64,000 bases of DNA, from assembly GCA_910587325.1 (NCBI GenBank), contig CAJUKB010000006.1, forward strand, positions 1 through 64,000, written 5' to 3'. Within the stretch, counting starts at the first letter, position 1, and every line of letters starts with the position of its first letter. Both the position numbers and the translations under genes were made by a program. Shown here piece after piece: positions 15,881 to 25,305 of this stretch. Source of the DNA: an uncultured Bacilli bacterium (GTDB taxonomy: Bacteria; Bacillota_I; Bacilli_A; RF39; UBA660). Below the pieces are notes generated by a model. It worked only from the letters and a program-made list of their open reading frames with translations. It was not told the origin of the DNA and made no database searches.

Positions 15881-18800
15881 ATTAGCATATTTTTTGAAAT
15901 TTTCTGCTTGAGCAAGTACCTCTTCATACACAACATCATTTGTTACTGGAGGATATCCAAATTCATCAAGTAAAATAATCAGATCTTGTTGAAGTTCAGC
16001 TTTAATATTATCTTTTTTAGACCAATCAGTATATTTTGATTTATCTGATACAATTTCTTTAATTTTTTTAGATAATTCAATCATTTTTTCTTGTGGATAT
16101 TCAAATCCATATTTTACTGAAACAGCAAATAAAATATCTAAAAAAGCTTTTTCCTCAAAATCAATTCCTAGTGCTTTAAAACTATTTTTATCTTCTTCAA
16201 GGTCTTTCATTAAATTAGTTAGTTCATCTGAAACTTCTTCTAAAACATTCATAGCAAATTTTTCATCAGCAGATCTGTCATTATAACTATCAATTAAAGT
16301 TTGAAGCCTATCCATAAACTCTACACCTTTTATTTTATTTACTTTCTTATATTCTTCAATAGCTGATTTTAATAATCTTTGCAAAATTTTAATTTTGGTA
16401 TTTGGCATATTTAATTTATCTAATTTTTTTAAATAATCTGTACTAAAGATATCTACTTCTCTCACCGTAAATTCTTTTTCTTCTTCAAAAAGTTCTTCTA
16501 CCCCATCACTAATTAGAGCTTCTTGAATTAGTTGTCTAACCTTTTGATTCATCAAATCAATATCTGGAGCATCTCCTTTAGTAAGTTTAAAAATTATAGA
16601 TCTAACAGCACCATAGAAATACATTTTATCTCTTTCTTCATTAGTTATTTCTTCGTTAGTTCCACAAATATTAAATGCAGATTTGAGATTTTTAGCTCCA
16701 TACATAAATCTTCTTTCATCTTCTTCATTTTGTTGAATATATTCTGAAGCTTGATTCAAACAATTTAATCTTTCTACAGGAGTCCCATTAAAGAATTTTG
16801 AATTATCAAAATTTCTAAACAATCTATCAATAATATCCATCTGATCTCTAAAAACTTTTATTGCTTCTTCTAATCCCTCAAATACAGATGAGTCTTCAGA
16901 ATTAAATTTCTTTAATGCTAATTGCATTCTATTTTTAATACCAATATAATCAACAATTAATCCTTTATCTTTTCCTGGATATTTTCTATTAACTCTAGAA
17001 ATTGTTTGAATTAGTGTATGGTCTTGTAATGGTTTATCAATATACATAGTATCAAGACTTGGAACATCAAAACCTGTAACCCACATATCAACAACAATAG
17101 CAATTTTGAAGTTGGATTTTTCATTTTTAAATTGTTTATCAAGTTTTTTTCTATATGCTTTATTACCTAATAATTCATGAAGTTCTGGAACATCATTACT
17201 GTCCTCGGTCATAACCATATTAATTTTCGGAATTTCAAACAATTCATCTTGTTCTTTTTTGCTTAATTCATCAAAATTTTCTGCTTTCTTTGGAGTAGCC
17301 CAATCTGGTCTTAATTCTATTATAATTTTATATAAATCATAAGCAATAAATCTATTCATGCAAACAATCATTGCTTTTCCGTTTACAGTAGCATTTTCAA
17401 ATACCCTTTTTTCATAATGATTTATTATGTCCTCAGCAACTCTATGTAATACATCATGATCACCAACAATAACACTTAAATGAGTTGAAGCTTTTTTACT
17501 TTCTTCTATTTGATATTCATTTGCTCCTTCTTCAACACATAAATTATAATATTTTTCTACTTCTTTAATCTTTTCATCATCAAGAAGAACTTTAGCTGAT
17601 CTTCCTTCATAAGTTATATTTACAGTAATTTCGTCTTTAACTGAATCTTTCATCGTGTATGCATCAACTATTTCTCCAAACACTTCCATTGTTGCATCTA
17701 TAGGAGTACCAGAAAATCCAACATAGGTTGCATTTGGTAAAGAATCATGAAGATACTTTGCAAAACCATATTTCACCTTTACATCAATATCTGTAATTTT
17801 ATAATTCTTATCAATATTGGTTTGACTTCTATGAGCTTCATCTGAGATACAAACAATATTATTTCTATCACTTAATAGGTTAAAGTCTTCAGAGAATTTT
17901 TGAATTGTTGTCAAATATACTCCTCCACTTTCAGTTTCAGACAATATTCTTTTTAGTTCATCTCTTGTTTCAACTTTTTTAATAGTATTATCACCAATAA
18001 AATTTTTTGCATTTTCAAAAGTCTTAGCTAATTGATCATCAAGATCTGTTCTATCAGTAATTAATATGATTGTCGGATTTTTTAAATCAATATCTTTCAT
18101 TAAAAGTCTAGATAGATATAACATGGTATAACTTTTACCAGATCCAGTTGCACCAAAATATGTTCCACCTTTCCCAGTTCCAATAGGTTTCATATTACTC
18201 TTTATACTTTCCAATAGACTTGTAGATGCATAATATTGAGGATATCTACATACTATTTTCTCTTCATTTTGGGAATTGTCAGGAAAATATATAAAATTTC
18301 TTATTACATTTAATAATCTTTCTTTATTAAACAATCCTAGAACCAATGTATGTAACGAATCTATTCCATCAGTCTCTTTAGATTTTTCATTAATTCTTCT
18401 CCACGCATAAAAATATTCATAATCTGAAAAGATAGAACCAATTTTATTATTTACACCATCACTTATAACACAAAAAGCATTATACTTAAAGATTGTTGGT
18501 ATATCTCTTTTATATCTAATTGTCAATTGTTCGTAAGCATCATGAATTGTAGTATTTTCTTTAACAGCACTTTTAAATTCAAAAATAACAAGAGGAAGAC
18601 CATTAATATAGATTATTCCATCTGGTATTCTTAAATGGTTCTCTTCAAATTCTAATTGATTAACTACTTTAAAATTGTTTTTATCAATTTCATTTTTAGA
18701 ATAATTAATTAAATTAATATGTATATCCTTATCATTGGGATTTTCTCTTTTAAAATCAAATCCATCAGATAAAATTTTTATGAATTTTTTATTTGCTTCA

Positions 18801-19024
18801 TATATTGGATATTTTTCTAATGATTTAATATCTTTAATAATAAAATTTGCTTCATTCATTGAAATATTATAATTTAATAATAAAAATTTTTTTAAATCTT
18901 CCTCTAAGATAAATTCGTTTTTTTCTTTATGAAGTTCATCACCAACAAAATGATTATAACCATTAGCAGTTAATAAATCCATTATTGCCGATTCAAGAGT
19001 GGCTTCACTAAAACTACTTTTCAT
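15878..19024 (-). CDS. hsdR: type I restriction endonuclease subunit R
   Basis: 1048 aa, the normal HsdR length. The N-terminal nuclease domain has the PD-(D/E)xK core IPDGIIYINGLPLVIFEFKSA. The translocase follows, with Walker A GATGSGKS, the DEAH box ISDEAHRSQ and helicase motif VGFSGTP; late motifs include DMWVTGFDVPSLDTMYID and QTISRVNR. It cuts and translocates unmodified DNA when bound to HsdM2S. Its start overlaps the hsdS stop (TAATG). It is the last gene of the ICE restriction operon. Confidence 0.96.
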   Translation of the reverse strand: MKSSFSEATLESAIMDLLTANGYNHFVGDELHKEKNEFILEEDLKKFLLLNYNISMNEANFIIKDIKSLEKYPIYEANKKFIKILSDGFDFKRENPNDKDIHINLINYSKNEIDKNNFKVVNQLEFEENHLRIPDGIIYINGLPLVIFEFKSAVKENTTIHDAYEQLTIRYKRDIPTIFKYNAFCVISDGVNNKIGSIFSDYEYFYAWRRINEKSKETDGIDSLHTLVLGLFNKERLLNVIRNFIYFPDNSQNEEKIVCRYPQYYASTSLLESIKSNMKPIGTGKGGTYFGATGSGKSYTMLYLSRLLMKDIDLKNPTIILITDRTDLDDQLAKTFENAKNFIGDNTIKKVETRDELKRILSETESGGVYLTTIQKFSEDFNLLSDRNNIVCISDEAHRSQTNIDKNYKITDIDVKVKYGFAKYLHDSLPNATYVGFSGTPIDATMEVFGEIVDAYTMKDSVKDEITVNITYEGRSAKVLLDDEKIKEVEKYYNLCVEEGANEYQIEESKKASTHLSVIVGDHDVLHRVAEDIINHYEKRVFENATVNGKAMIVCMNRFIAYDLYKIIIELRPDWATPKKAENFDELSKKEQDELFEIPKINMVMTEDSNDVPELHELLGNKAYRKKLDKQFKNEKSNFKIAIVVDMWVTGFDVPSLDTMYIDKPLQDHTLIQTISRVNRKYPGKDKGLIVDYIGIKNRMQLALKKFNSEDSSVFEGLEEAIKVFRDQMDIIDRLFRNFDNSKFFNGTPVERLNCLNQASEYIQQNEEDERRFMYGAKNLKSAFNICGTNEEITNEERDKMYFYGAVRSIIFKLTKGDAPDIDLMNQKVRQLIQEALISDGVEELFEEEKEFTVREVDIFSTDYLKKLDKLNMPNTKIKILQRLLKSAIEEYKKVNKIKGVEFMDRLQTLIDSYNDRSADEKFAMNVLEEVSDELTNLMKDLEEDKNSFKALGIDFEEKAFLDILFAVSVKYGFEYPQEKMIELSKKIKEIVSDKSKYTDWSKKDNIKAELQQDLIILLDEFGYPPVTNDVVYEEVLAQAENFKKYAN

Positions 19025-20151
19025 TACATCATCTCCTTAGTAATTTTTAACAAAAAAATTCTTTTTAGATTTTCCAATATCATATTTTCTCTTTCAAGAC
19101 TAGAAATTAATTCAAAAAATGTTTCTATTTTATTATTAAACTTTTCCAAATCTTCTTGTGTAGGTATAAGAAATGGCATATTTTTAATTATCGTAGAATT
19201 ATATGCCGTTGCTATTGAGGATGTACTACCAAGTTTATTAAAATCAAAGTATTTTAAATAGCAATATGTATAATATTTATATTCTTTATTAGATGTATTA
19301 AAATGTGCAATTGCTTCATTAGTAGCCATATCAGTTTTTAATATTCCTACTCTACCTACTGATAGTTTAAAGCTCATTATTACCGTATCTTTAGATATCT
19401 TCTTTACCCTATAATTTTCTTGTGCATAATTTGTTAATTTTTCCCTAGTATCATATAAATGTATTTTATCTTTCATATCAGCTATTGAAACCCATGGTAA
19501 ATCTAATTCATTTTCAGAGAAAGCATTATAATCTTCACGATCTGGTGTACCACCAATACTTATATCAAATATATTCTTAACTTTATCCACAGTTCCATTT
19601 TTACCAAACAATGGTACAAATTTCAAAAAAATATTTTTTATTTGTTCTGAAATATTATTAATCATTCTAACATTACTTTCAATCACACTTAGTATTTGTG
19701 TATATTGCTCTACTGTTTTATTTTGAATTTCAATTGAAGGGGGATTAAATTCTATATTACATAAGTCTTCCCATCCTATGCTACCTCTAACACTACTATC
19801 CGTCTTGAACCATAAATAATGATCCAAATCTTTTCTTCTGAACCAAAGCATTAAATAATTTGGATTAAGATGTTGTTCACTTTTTACCTTAAATAACATA
19901 TATGCAGGTGAAATTATTGATGGTTCATCATCTTGGTATAAACAAATCGGTAAAACTTTATCTCTTCCAACATGCATTGGATTACATGCAAAATAATTTT
20001 TTCTTAATAGCTTATACTTGCTTAAATCCGTTCCAACTATATTAGCCACTGATGATATAAATTCTTTATACTTATTTATTCCCAATAGATTAGAATATAA
20101 ATTGTCTGTATTTTTTTCAGAAACTTTTTCTATAAAATTACCTAATTTCAT
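19024..20151 (-). CDS. hsdS: type I restriction specificity subunit S
   Basis: A 375-aa HsdS with two target recognition domains. The first covers residues about 1-150, ending in SSVRGSIGWEDLCNIEFNPPSIEIQNK, and the second about 190-350 (WVSIADMKDK, then YNSTIIKNMPFLIPTQEDLEKF). Each is followed by a helical spacer (KTVEQYTQILSVIESN and KIETFFELISSLEREN). The domains read separate half-sites of a bipartite target. The gene overlaps the end of hsdM by 14 bp. No second hsdS or inverting recombinase is nearby, so phase variation is not expected. Confidence 0.93.
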   Translation of the reverse strand: MKLGNFIEKVSEKNTDNLYSNLLGINKYKEFISSVANIVGTDLSKYKLLRKNYFACNPMHVGRDKVLPICLYQDDEPSIISPAYMLFKVKSEQHLNPNYLMLWFRRKDLDHYLWFKTDSSVRGSIGWEDLCNIEFNPPSIEIQNKTVEQYTQILSVIESNVRMINNISEQIKNIFLKFVPLFGKNGTVDKVKNIFDISIGGTPDREDYNAFSENELDLPWVSIADMKDKIHLYDTREKLTNYAQENYRVKKISKDTVIMSFKLSVGRVGILKTDMATNEAIAHFNTSNKEYKYYTYCYLKYFDFNKLGSTSSIATAYNSTIIKNMPFLIPTQEDLEKFNNKIETFFELISSLERENMILENLKRIFLLKITKEMM

Positions 20152-21688
20152 TTTCTATATCCTCTATAATACTTTGAAGTTTATTTTTTAAATCAGTATT
20201 TATATTCCATTCCTTTTGCAATTCGTCATTAATAGTTAATATCTCTTTATCAATCTCAACCTCAATTTCTGGATTTTTATATTTAATGTATGTACTAGGA
20301 ACAAGTAAATAATTATTTTTTACTATCTCATCAGAACTAGCAGAATAGCATAATTCATCAATATTACTATAGTTTTCTTTATTAGTTAACCAAGTATGAT
20401 AAATAGATGATATTTCATTAATATCTTTTTTAGTAAATTCTAAATATTTTTTTTCATAAGGTGAGCCATAATTTCTTAAATCCATAAATAAAGTTTCTTT
20501 TTCATGATTTCTTACTTTGACTTCTTGACCATTTATTTCTTTAATTCTTTCCCTTTTGCTATTTGTTACAATCCATAAACATACACTAATATCTGTTGTA
20601 TAAAACAGATTCATAGGTAATATACAAATGGCTTCTACTAGATCGTTTTCTATAAGTTTTTTTCTAATACTATATTCTACTCCATCTCCAGATAAGGAAC
20701 CATTAGATAATAAGAATCCTGCTGTCCCATTACTACTCAATTTTGAAATTATATTTAATATCCAACCATAATTTGCATTTCCAGTAGGAGGAGTATCATA
20801 TCCACTCCATCTTTCATCATCGGTTAACTCATCTTCTTTCCTCCATTTTTTTTGATTAAATGGAGGATTAGCCATTACAAAATCAGCTTTTAAATCTTTA
20901 TGTTGATCTTTAAAAAATGTATCTGCTTCAGATTCTCCTAAATCAGCTGAAATACCTCTTATTGCTAAATTCATCTTTGCTAATTTATATGTAGTACGGA
21001 TGTTTTCTTGCCCATAAATTGATATATCATTTCTATTACCATTATGACTTTCAACAAATTTAACAGATTGAACAAACATACCACCAGAACCACATGCAGG
21101 ATCATAAATTTTTCCTTTATATGGTTGAATCATTTCTGCAATTAAATTTACAACACTTTTTGGAGTATAAAATTCTCCTTTACCTTTACCTTCAGCTAAT
21201 GCAAATTTTTTTAAAAAGAATTCGTAAACTCTACCTATGATATCATTTTCTTTATCTTTTAAAGTATTTATTTTATTTATTTCATCCAATAATGAAGCAA
21301 GTTTGGCTTTATCTAAATTCAATCTAGAATAATAGTTATCAGGTAATGCTCCTTTTAATGATTTGTTGTTTTTCTCTATTTCGGATAATGCAGTATCAAT
21401 TTTAATAGCAATGTCATCTTGCTTAGCATTTTCCATTATATAACTCCATCTGGATTTCTTTGGTAAATAAAATACATTTTTGCTCATATAAAATGATGGT
21501 TGATCCACAAATTTCTCATGTCCTTCTTCTATAATTTCCTTTCTTCTTTCTTCAAATTTATCACCAACAAATTTCAAAAAAATTAAAGATAAAACAACAT
21601 GCTTATATTCAGCTGGTTCAACAGAACCTCTTAACTCATCACAACTATCCCATAATGTATCTTCAAAACTTTTTTCTTTTTTTGCCAT
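20138..21688 (-). CDS. hsdM: type I restriction-modification methyltransferase subunit M
   Basis: About 516 aa. The N-terminal HsdM helical domain is followed by the N6-adenine methylase core. SAM-binding motif I is DPACGSGGMF, preceded by GEFYTPKSVVNLI, and the catalytic motif IV is NPPF in ADFVMANPPFNQK. It methylates adenine in the sequence chosen by HsdS. The start at 21688 is preferred (GGAG about 9 bases upstream) over the frame opening at 21715. It heads the operon hsdM-hsdS-hsdR and is separated from the AbiTii pair by a terminator. Confidence 0.95.
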   Translation of the reverse strand: MAKKEKSFEDTLWDSCDELRGSVEPAEYKHVVLSLIFLKFVGDKFEERRKEIIEEGHEKFVDQPSFYMSKNVFYLPKKSRWSYIMENAKQDDIAIKIDTALSEIEKNNKSLKGALPDNYYSRLNLDKAKLASLLDEINKINTLKDKENDIIGRVYEFFLKKFALAEGKGKGEFYTPKSVVNLIAEMIQPYKGKIYDPACGSGGMFVQSVKFVESHNGNRNDISIYGQENIRTTYKLAKMNLAIRGISADLGESEADTFFKDQHKDLKADFVMANPPFNQKKWRKEDELTDDERWSGYDTPPTGNANYGWILNIISKLSSNGTAGFLLSNGSLSGDGVEYSIRKKLIENDLVEAICILPMNLFYTTDISVCLWIVTNSKRERIKEINGQEVKVRNHEKETLFMDLRNYGSPYEKKYLEFTKKDINEISSIYHTWLTNKENYSNIDELCYSASSDEIVKNNYLLVPSTYIKYKNPEIEVEIDKEILTINDELQKEWNINTDLKNKLQSIIEDIENEIR

Positions 21689-21776
21689 AATAACCCACTC
21701 CAATCGTAAAGACATATTTCTAAGTAATTATAGCATAAATTGTCAATTTACACTATATCTACATTGAAATTTCAAT

Positions 21777-21802
21777 ATAAAAAGAGTATTTTTTAAATAC
21801 CC
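21777..21802 (-). terminator. terminator of the AbiTii-like module
   Basis: GGGTATTT and AAATACTC (minus strand, 21802-21784) form an 8-bp stem with one G-U pair, followed by a U-rich run. It lies just after the stop codon of the 56-aa membrane protein and isolates that pair from hsdM. Confidence 0.65.
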
Positions 21803-21813
21803 TTCTTAAAGTT

Positions 21814-21984
21814 TTAATTCCATCCAAATTTATAAATAAGATATCCAACTATCAAACCACTTGCTACTGCAACCAGCACCTCTAAAAATATTTTCAATTT
21901 TTTATTTTCTTCTTGCTTTTGAGTATTATTGTTACCTATTGTTGAATTCTTTATTTTATTATTATTCCCTATATTAACACCCAT
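21814..21984 (-). CDS. 56-aa membrane protein with NIGNNN repeat, partner of AbiTii-like protein
   Basis: The frame starts at ATG 21984, inside the end of the AbiTii-like gene (11-bp overlap), with a good ribosome site AGGTGAT 5 bases upstream, itself within coding sequence. Residues 3-20 read VNIGNNNKIKNSTIGNNN, matching 13 of 18 positions of the C-terminus of the upstream protein (VNIGDNSEIKNSTVGDNN). A charged linker follows (TQKQEENKKLK), then one transmembrane helix (IFLEVLVAVASGLIVGYLIY). The likely role is a membrane anchor whose N-terminal repeat stacks on the same repeat in the AbiTii-like protein. This is inference; the gene itself is well supported. Confidence 0.8.
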   Translation of the reverse strand: MGVNIGNNNKIKNSTIGNNNTQKQEENKKLKIFLEVLVAVASGLIVGYLIYKFGWN

Positions 21985-22648
21985 TATTATCACCTACAGT
22001 ACTATTTTTGATTTCACTATTATCTCCGATGTTAACAGAATTATCATTATAAACTATAGTTTCTATTTTTTCTATCACTTTTGCCTTCTTATCATCATCA
22101 GAAAAATCTATATATAATTCATCAAGGTTTCCATAATTTTCTTCTAATACTTTAAAAATATTCAATATTTTATCTTTTATAGTAGATAATATTGTATTAT
22201 ATGAATATATGCTTAATTCTCTTCTGGCTCTTATAACCGAACCATTTGTTTGCTGATATTTATTCACTAACACTGTATTTGCATCTAAACATAAGGAATG
22301 TTCAGATGATTCAGTTTCTGCTTCTGCTAATTTCATGATTGTGGAAAGCGGATCATTTATATCAGCCTTTGAGAAGAATTCAAATGCTTCTTTATCAATG
22401 AAAGGAATATTAACATTTTTGTATATTGCATATCCAACTTGGATATCTCCAACCAACATAGTACTAACCTTTCTATATTCTGGTATTTTATCATCTTTTT
22501 TATAACCATTTATTTCATTATTAACCCAATCTTTTATTTCTGTATCATTAATATCTTCTAACATAAAATCTAAACTTTGCATAGCTTGAAGAACATTAAT
22601 TTTATTCATAATTAAATCTTTTATAATTTTACTTCTTTGTTTTGGCAT
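21974..22648 (-). CDS. AbiTii-domain protein with C-terminal NIGDNS repeat
   Basis: A 224-aa soluble protein. The N-terminal about 100 residues match the AbiTii domain pattern: SKIIKDLIMNKINVLQAMQSLDFML, then EIKDWVNNEINGYKKDDKIPEYRKV. AbiTii is named from lactococcal abortive infection but its action is not described. The middle (SIYSYNTILSTIKDKILNIFKVLEENY) is helical. The last 24 residues form an Asn/Gly/Asp-rich repeat like a short beta-solenoid. The gene overlaps the 56-aa membrane gene. It is preceded by a TATAAT box and follows a terminator, so it has its own promoter. Confidence 0.75.
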   Translation of the reverse strand: MPKQRSKIIKDLIMNKINVLQAMQSLDFMLEDINDTEIKDWVNNEINGYKKDDKIPEYRKVSTMLVGDIQVGYAIYKNVNIPFIDKEAFEFFSKADINDPLSTIMKLAEAETESSEHSLCLDANTVLVNKYQQTNGSVIRARRELSIYSYNTILSTIKDKILNIFKVLEENYGNLDELYIDFSDDDKKAKVIEKIETIVYNDNSVNIGDNSEIKNSTVGDNNGC

Positions 22649-22680
22649 AAATACACTTCCTTAATTTTATATTATAGCAT

Positions 22681-22711
22681 AAAAAAAGAAGCTAGTCATT
22701 GCAACTAGCTC
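22681..22711 (-). terminator. strong terminator of the conjugation operon
   Basis: AGCTAGT (22690-22696) and ACTAGCT (22704-22710) make a perfect 7-bp stem; on the minus strand it is followed by a run of seven U. It begins at the stop codon of the virD4-like gene and separates the transfer genes from the defence block. Confidence 0.85.
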
Positions 22712-24822
22712 TATTTCATTCCTAAACTTAAATTAGGATTTTCATTATAAATATTTATTATTGTTTTATCTTCATATTCTTTTATTTCAGTGTGATAAAA
22801 TTCTGACTTTATTTTAGTATTAAGCAAAGATTTTTCTTTTTGAATTAGTCGTCTGTCAACATCAACTTTCATATAAACTCTATGATTTACTGTAATGTTA
22901 TATTTAATATCAAAGTCACTTTTGAATATCTTCTCAATTATGATTTCAACTGGTTTTAGATTTTCTTTGTCAGCAAGTTCTAAGGCATCATAATATTCTT
23001 TAGAAACTTTATTATCCCTTGATCTCTTATTTTTTACCTCATGCTTTATATCTTCAACTGTAAAATATGTATTAGATAGGCTTTTCAATGGATTGGATGT
23101 TCTTTCAACTGTACCTGATTCATAGCAATTAAACTTGCTATATAAAATAGTATCTCTAAATATAGGAAATCCTATGATTGGAAAAATAATTGTCTTGTAG
23201 TGTAACTGCTTTACTTCCTCTGGTGTCATTAAATCTCTACCAATTAAATTGGTGGATTTATCACCATTATAATTCATCAAAGACATAGATTGTCTTACAC
23301 TATTAGATTCAATAGTTTTCTTACCTAGTCTTTTTGAAATTGCTTCTGCTGTTTCTTGGGTATTAGTTTTAAGATATACCAATCCACAGTTATCAAGAAT
23401 TATTTGTGCAACATCTTTACCATATACATTATCTAACTGAGAAAAAGATTGAATAAAAAAATGAAAGTGCATTCCTCGTGATCTTGCAACAGATACTATT
23501 GCTTCTATATCAGCAAGTTGAGGACAGTTAGCAAATTCATCAAGAATAAATTCTATTTCCAAAGGCAATTTCTTTTTCTCACTGCTATTAGCAAGTTTTA
23601 CTAAATCCCTGTATAGTAACCCTACTATAATAGTTACAAGTGTGAAATATGTTTTATCTTCATCTGGGACAATTACATATAATGCAACTGGTTCTTTACC
23701 TAGAACATTAAATTCAAAATCACTTGTACTAGTAACATTTGCAACATTAATGTCATCAAATATATTCATTTTTTGACCAAACACTGCTGTAATAGATTTA
23801 TATGTATTATCACTAGCACTTAATATGCTCACTAATGCATCTTTAGATTTACTACCATACTCTTTAGTATTGATATAATCTTTAAACTTTTTAAAGTTAT
23901 TTTCTTCCATAGAACTATTTTGAAATTTTCTAATACTTGTCATAGTAATCTTATCTCTAGTAATATTTCCTTCTTTATACTCTTCTAAAAAAAATCCAAT
24001 TAGTCCTTCTAATAGATTCTTTGCAGAGTTATTCCAAAAAGGATCTTTTTGCTCTACTTTTTCTTGCATCACCATCGTTGATAAAGAAGATATAAGTCTA
24101 TTTGTTTCGGCATAATGTGACATAGATTCATTATTCATTGATATTTTCTCATTTTTCAACTTTTCTATTATCTCTTTATTGTTTTTAATTTTATTATTAA
24201 TTCTGGAAATATTGATAACACTTAATTTAAGTTTTTTTAGCTTATCATTCAACATATCATTTTGTTCAATATATGGATTTATAGTATTTTGAATTTCAAT
24301 AGATTTATTTTCAAATTTAATATATTCTTCATATTCTTTGATAATCGGATCTAATATATTTATCTTATTTGATAATTCTGGATTTCTAAAATCTATAGTT
24401 AATATTTTATAACCTTGATTTTGAAACATCTTTGATGTGGTTTGATAAATTTCTCCTTTTGGATCAGTGATAAAAACGCTTCGTTTCTTTTTTGCTTTTG
24501 AAATAAAAGTACAAGTCGGAATTACTGCTGTTACACTTTTACCACTACCTGTAGATCCTAAATAAACATAATGAGGTGTTTCCCTGTCAAAATAAACATA
24601 TTTTAAGTCTTTGCTAAACGAAACAGGAAACCCTGCTTCAATAATATGATTAACCTTTTCCTTTTTAAAATTACTTTTTATTTCAGCATCTGTACTAAAT
24701 CTTGCTGATCCATATTCATTATCATTTTTTACTTTATGCTTCATTAGTAATGGTTCAAGATAAATAAAGCCCAACAAAAAAACTATTAAAATCACAAGTA
24801 GGATAATTAAAGTGGTATTCAT
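22711..24822 (-). CDS. virD4: VirD4/TraG-type coupling protein (T4CP)
   Basis: 703 aa. Two N-terminal hydrophobic stretches form the membrane anchor (TTLIILLVILIVFLLGFIYL). Walker A is GSTGSGKSVTAVIP (about residues 90-103) and the Walker B region is EIEFILDEFANCPQLADIE. A coiled-coil segment (about 160-240) is inserted between them. The protein brings relaxase-DNA to the secretion channel and powers export. Its start overlaps the stop of the 149-aa gene by 4 bp. It is the last gene of the transfer operon. Confidence 0.93.
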   Translation of the reverse strand: MNTTLIILLVILIVFLLGFIYLEPLLMKHKVKNDNEYGSARFSTDAEIKSNFKKEKVNHIIEAGFPVSFSKDLKYVYFDRETPHYVYLGSTGSGKSVTAVIPTCTFISKAKKKRSVFITDPKGEIYQTTSKMFQNQGYKILTIDFRNPELSNKINILDPIIKEYEEYIKFENKSIEIQNTINPYIEQNDMLNDKLKKLKLSVINISRINNKIKNNKEIIEKLKNEKISMNNESMSHYAETNRLISSLSTMVMQEKVEQKDPFWNNSAKNLLEGLIGFFLEEYKEGNITRDKITMTSIRKFQNSSMEENNFKKFKDYINTKEYGSKSKDALVSILSASDNTYKSITAVFGQKMNIFDDINVANVTSTSDFEFNVLGKEPVALYVIVPDEDKTYFTLVTIIVGLLYRDLVKLANSSEKKKLPLEIEFILDEFANCPQLADIEAIVSVARSRGMHFHFFIQSFSQLDNVYGKDVAQIILDNCGLVYLKTNTQETAEAISKRLGKKTIESNSVRQSMSLMNYNGDKSTNLIGRDLMTPEEVKQLHYKTIIFPIIGFPIFRDTILYSKFNCYESGTVERTSNPLKSLSNTYFTVEDIKHEVKNKRSRDNKVSKEYYDALELADKENLKPVEIIIEKIFKSDFDIKYNITVNHRVYMKVDVDRRLIQKEKSLLNTKIKSEFYHTEIKEYEDKTIINIYNENPNLSLGMK

Positions 24823-25268
24823 ACTATATCATATCCTTTATCTAATTCTCTACAGTAATCTATAATTTTATCTAGTGTATCATTTGAATCTAAAGAACAA
24901 AGATACCTTTCTAAATCATCTTCTTGATCTTCAGTAATTTTAATATCATTATCATTTAAATAGGAATATGCAAAGTACTTCATAATATCATCTTTATATT
25001 CATATAGTTCTTGCTCAAAAGCATAATACTGTCCCTGTTGAATCTGCTTTATTATGTCATTAGGATTACCAAATTCTTTAGTTGCTTCATCAATATACCA
25101 TAAATTATTCTTTCCCCATTCAAATAAATCTGATGTATATATAGCCACATTGCTATTAGCAATTTCGGAAAACACATCACCAATATAACCAGAATCATAA
25201 TTTGCAATATCTGAACCATAACAAAATTTTAGTTCTAATTTTAAATTATTTATTATATCATCATACAT
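24819..25268 (-). CDS. 149-aa highly acidic hypothetical protein
   Basis: The protein is strongly acidic, with roughly 33 Asp/Glu against about 12 Lys/Arg by my count, and rich in Tyr and Asn. There is no signal peptide or catalytic motif. It is preceded by GGGAGG and overlaps the coupling-protein start by 4 bp. It is the last of three consecutive acidic proteins (with 25293-25850 and 25880-26308). Acidic small proteins on conjugative elements are sometimes DNA mimics that block restriction (ArdA type); no ArdA signature is recognised here, so this is only a possibility. Confidence 0.6.
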   Translation of the reverse strand: MYDDIINNLKLELKFCYGSDIANYDSGYIGDVFSEIANSNVAIYTSDLFEWGKNNLWYIDEATKEFGNPNDIIKQIQQGQYYAFEQELYEYKDDIMKYFAYSYLNDNDIKITEDQEDDLERYLCSLDSNDTLDKIIDYCRELDKGYDIV

Positions 25269-25288
25269 ACTTTTCCTCCCATAATAAA

Positions 25289-25305
25289 AGAACTATTCAA
25301 GTTCT
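25289..25305 (-). terminator. stop-codon hairpin between ICE genes
   Basis: AGAACT and AGTTCT pair around a 5-base loop; on the minus strand the hairpin is followed by U-rich sequence and then the ribosome site of the next gene. The stop codon of the upstream gene (25293) lies inside the hairpin. Confidence 0.5.

Noticed and set aside
19024..20151. Phase-variable hsdS locus
   Set aside because: Only one hsdS gene is present, with no inverted partial copies or dedicated recombinase next to it.
21814..21984. A programmed frameshift that would fuse the AbiTii-like protein and the 56-aa membrane segment into one protein
   Set aside because: There is no slippery heptamer or downstream structure, and the small gene has its own ribosome site and ATG, so coupled separate genes are simpler.
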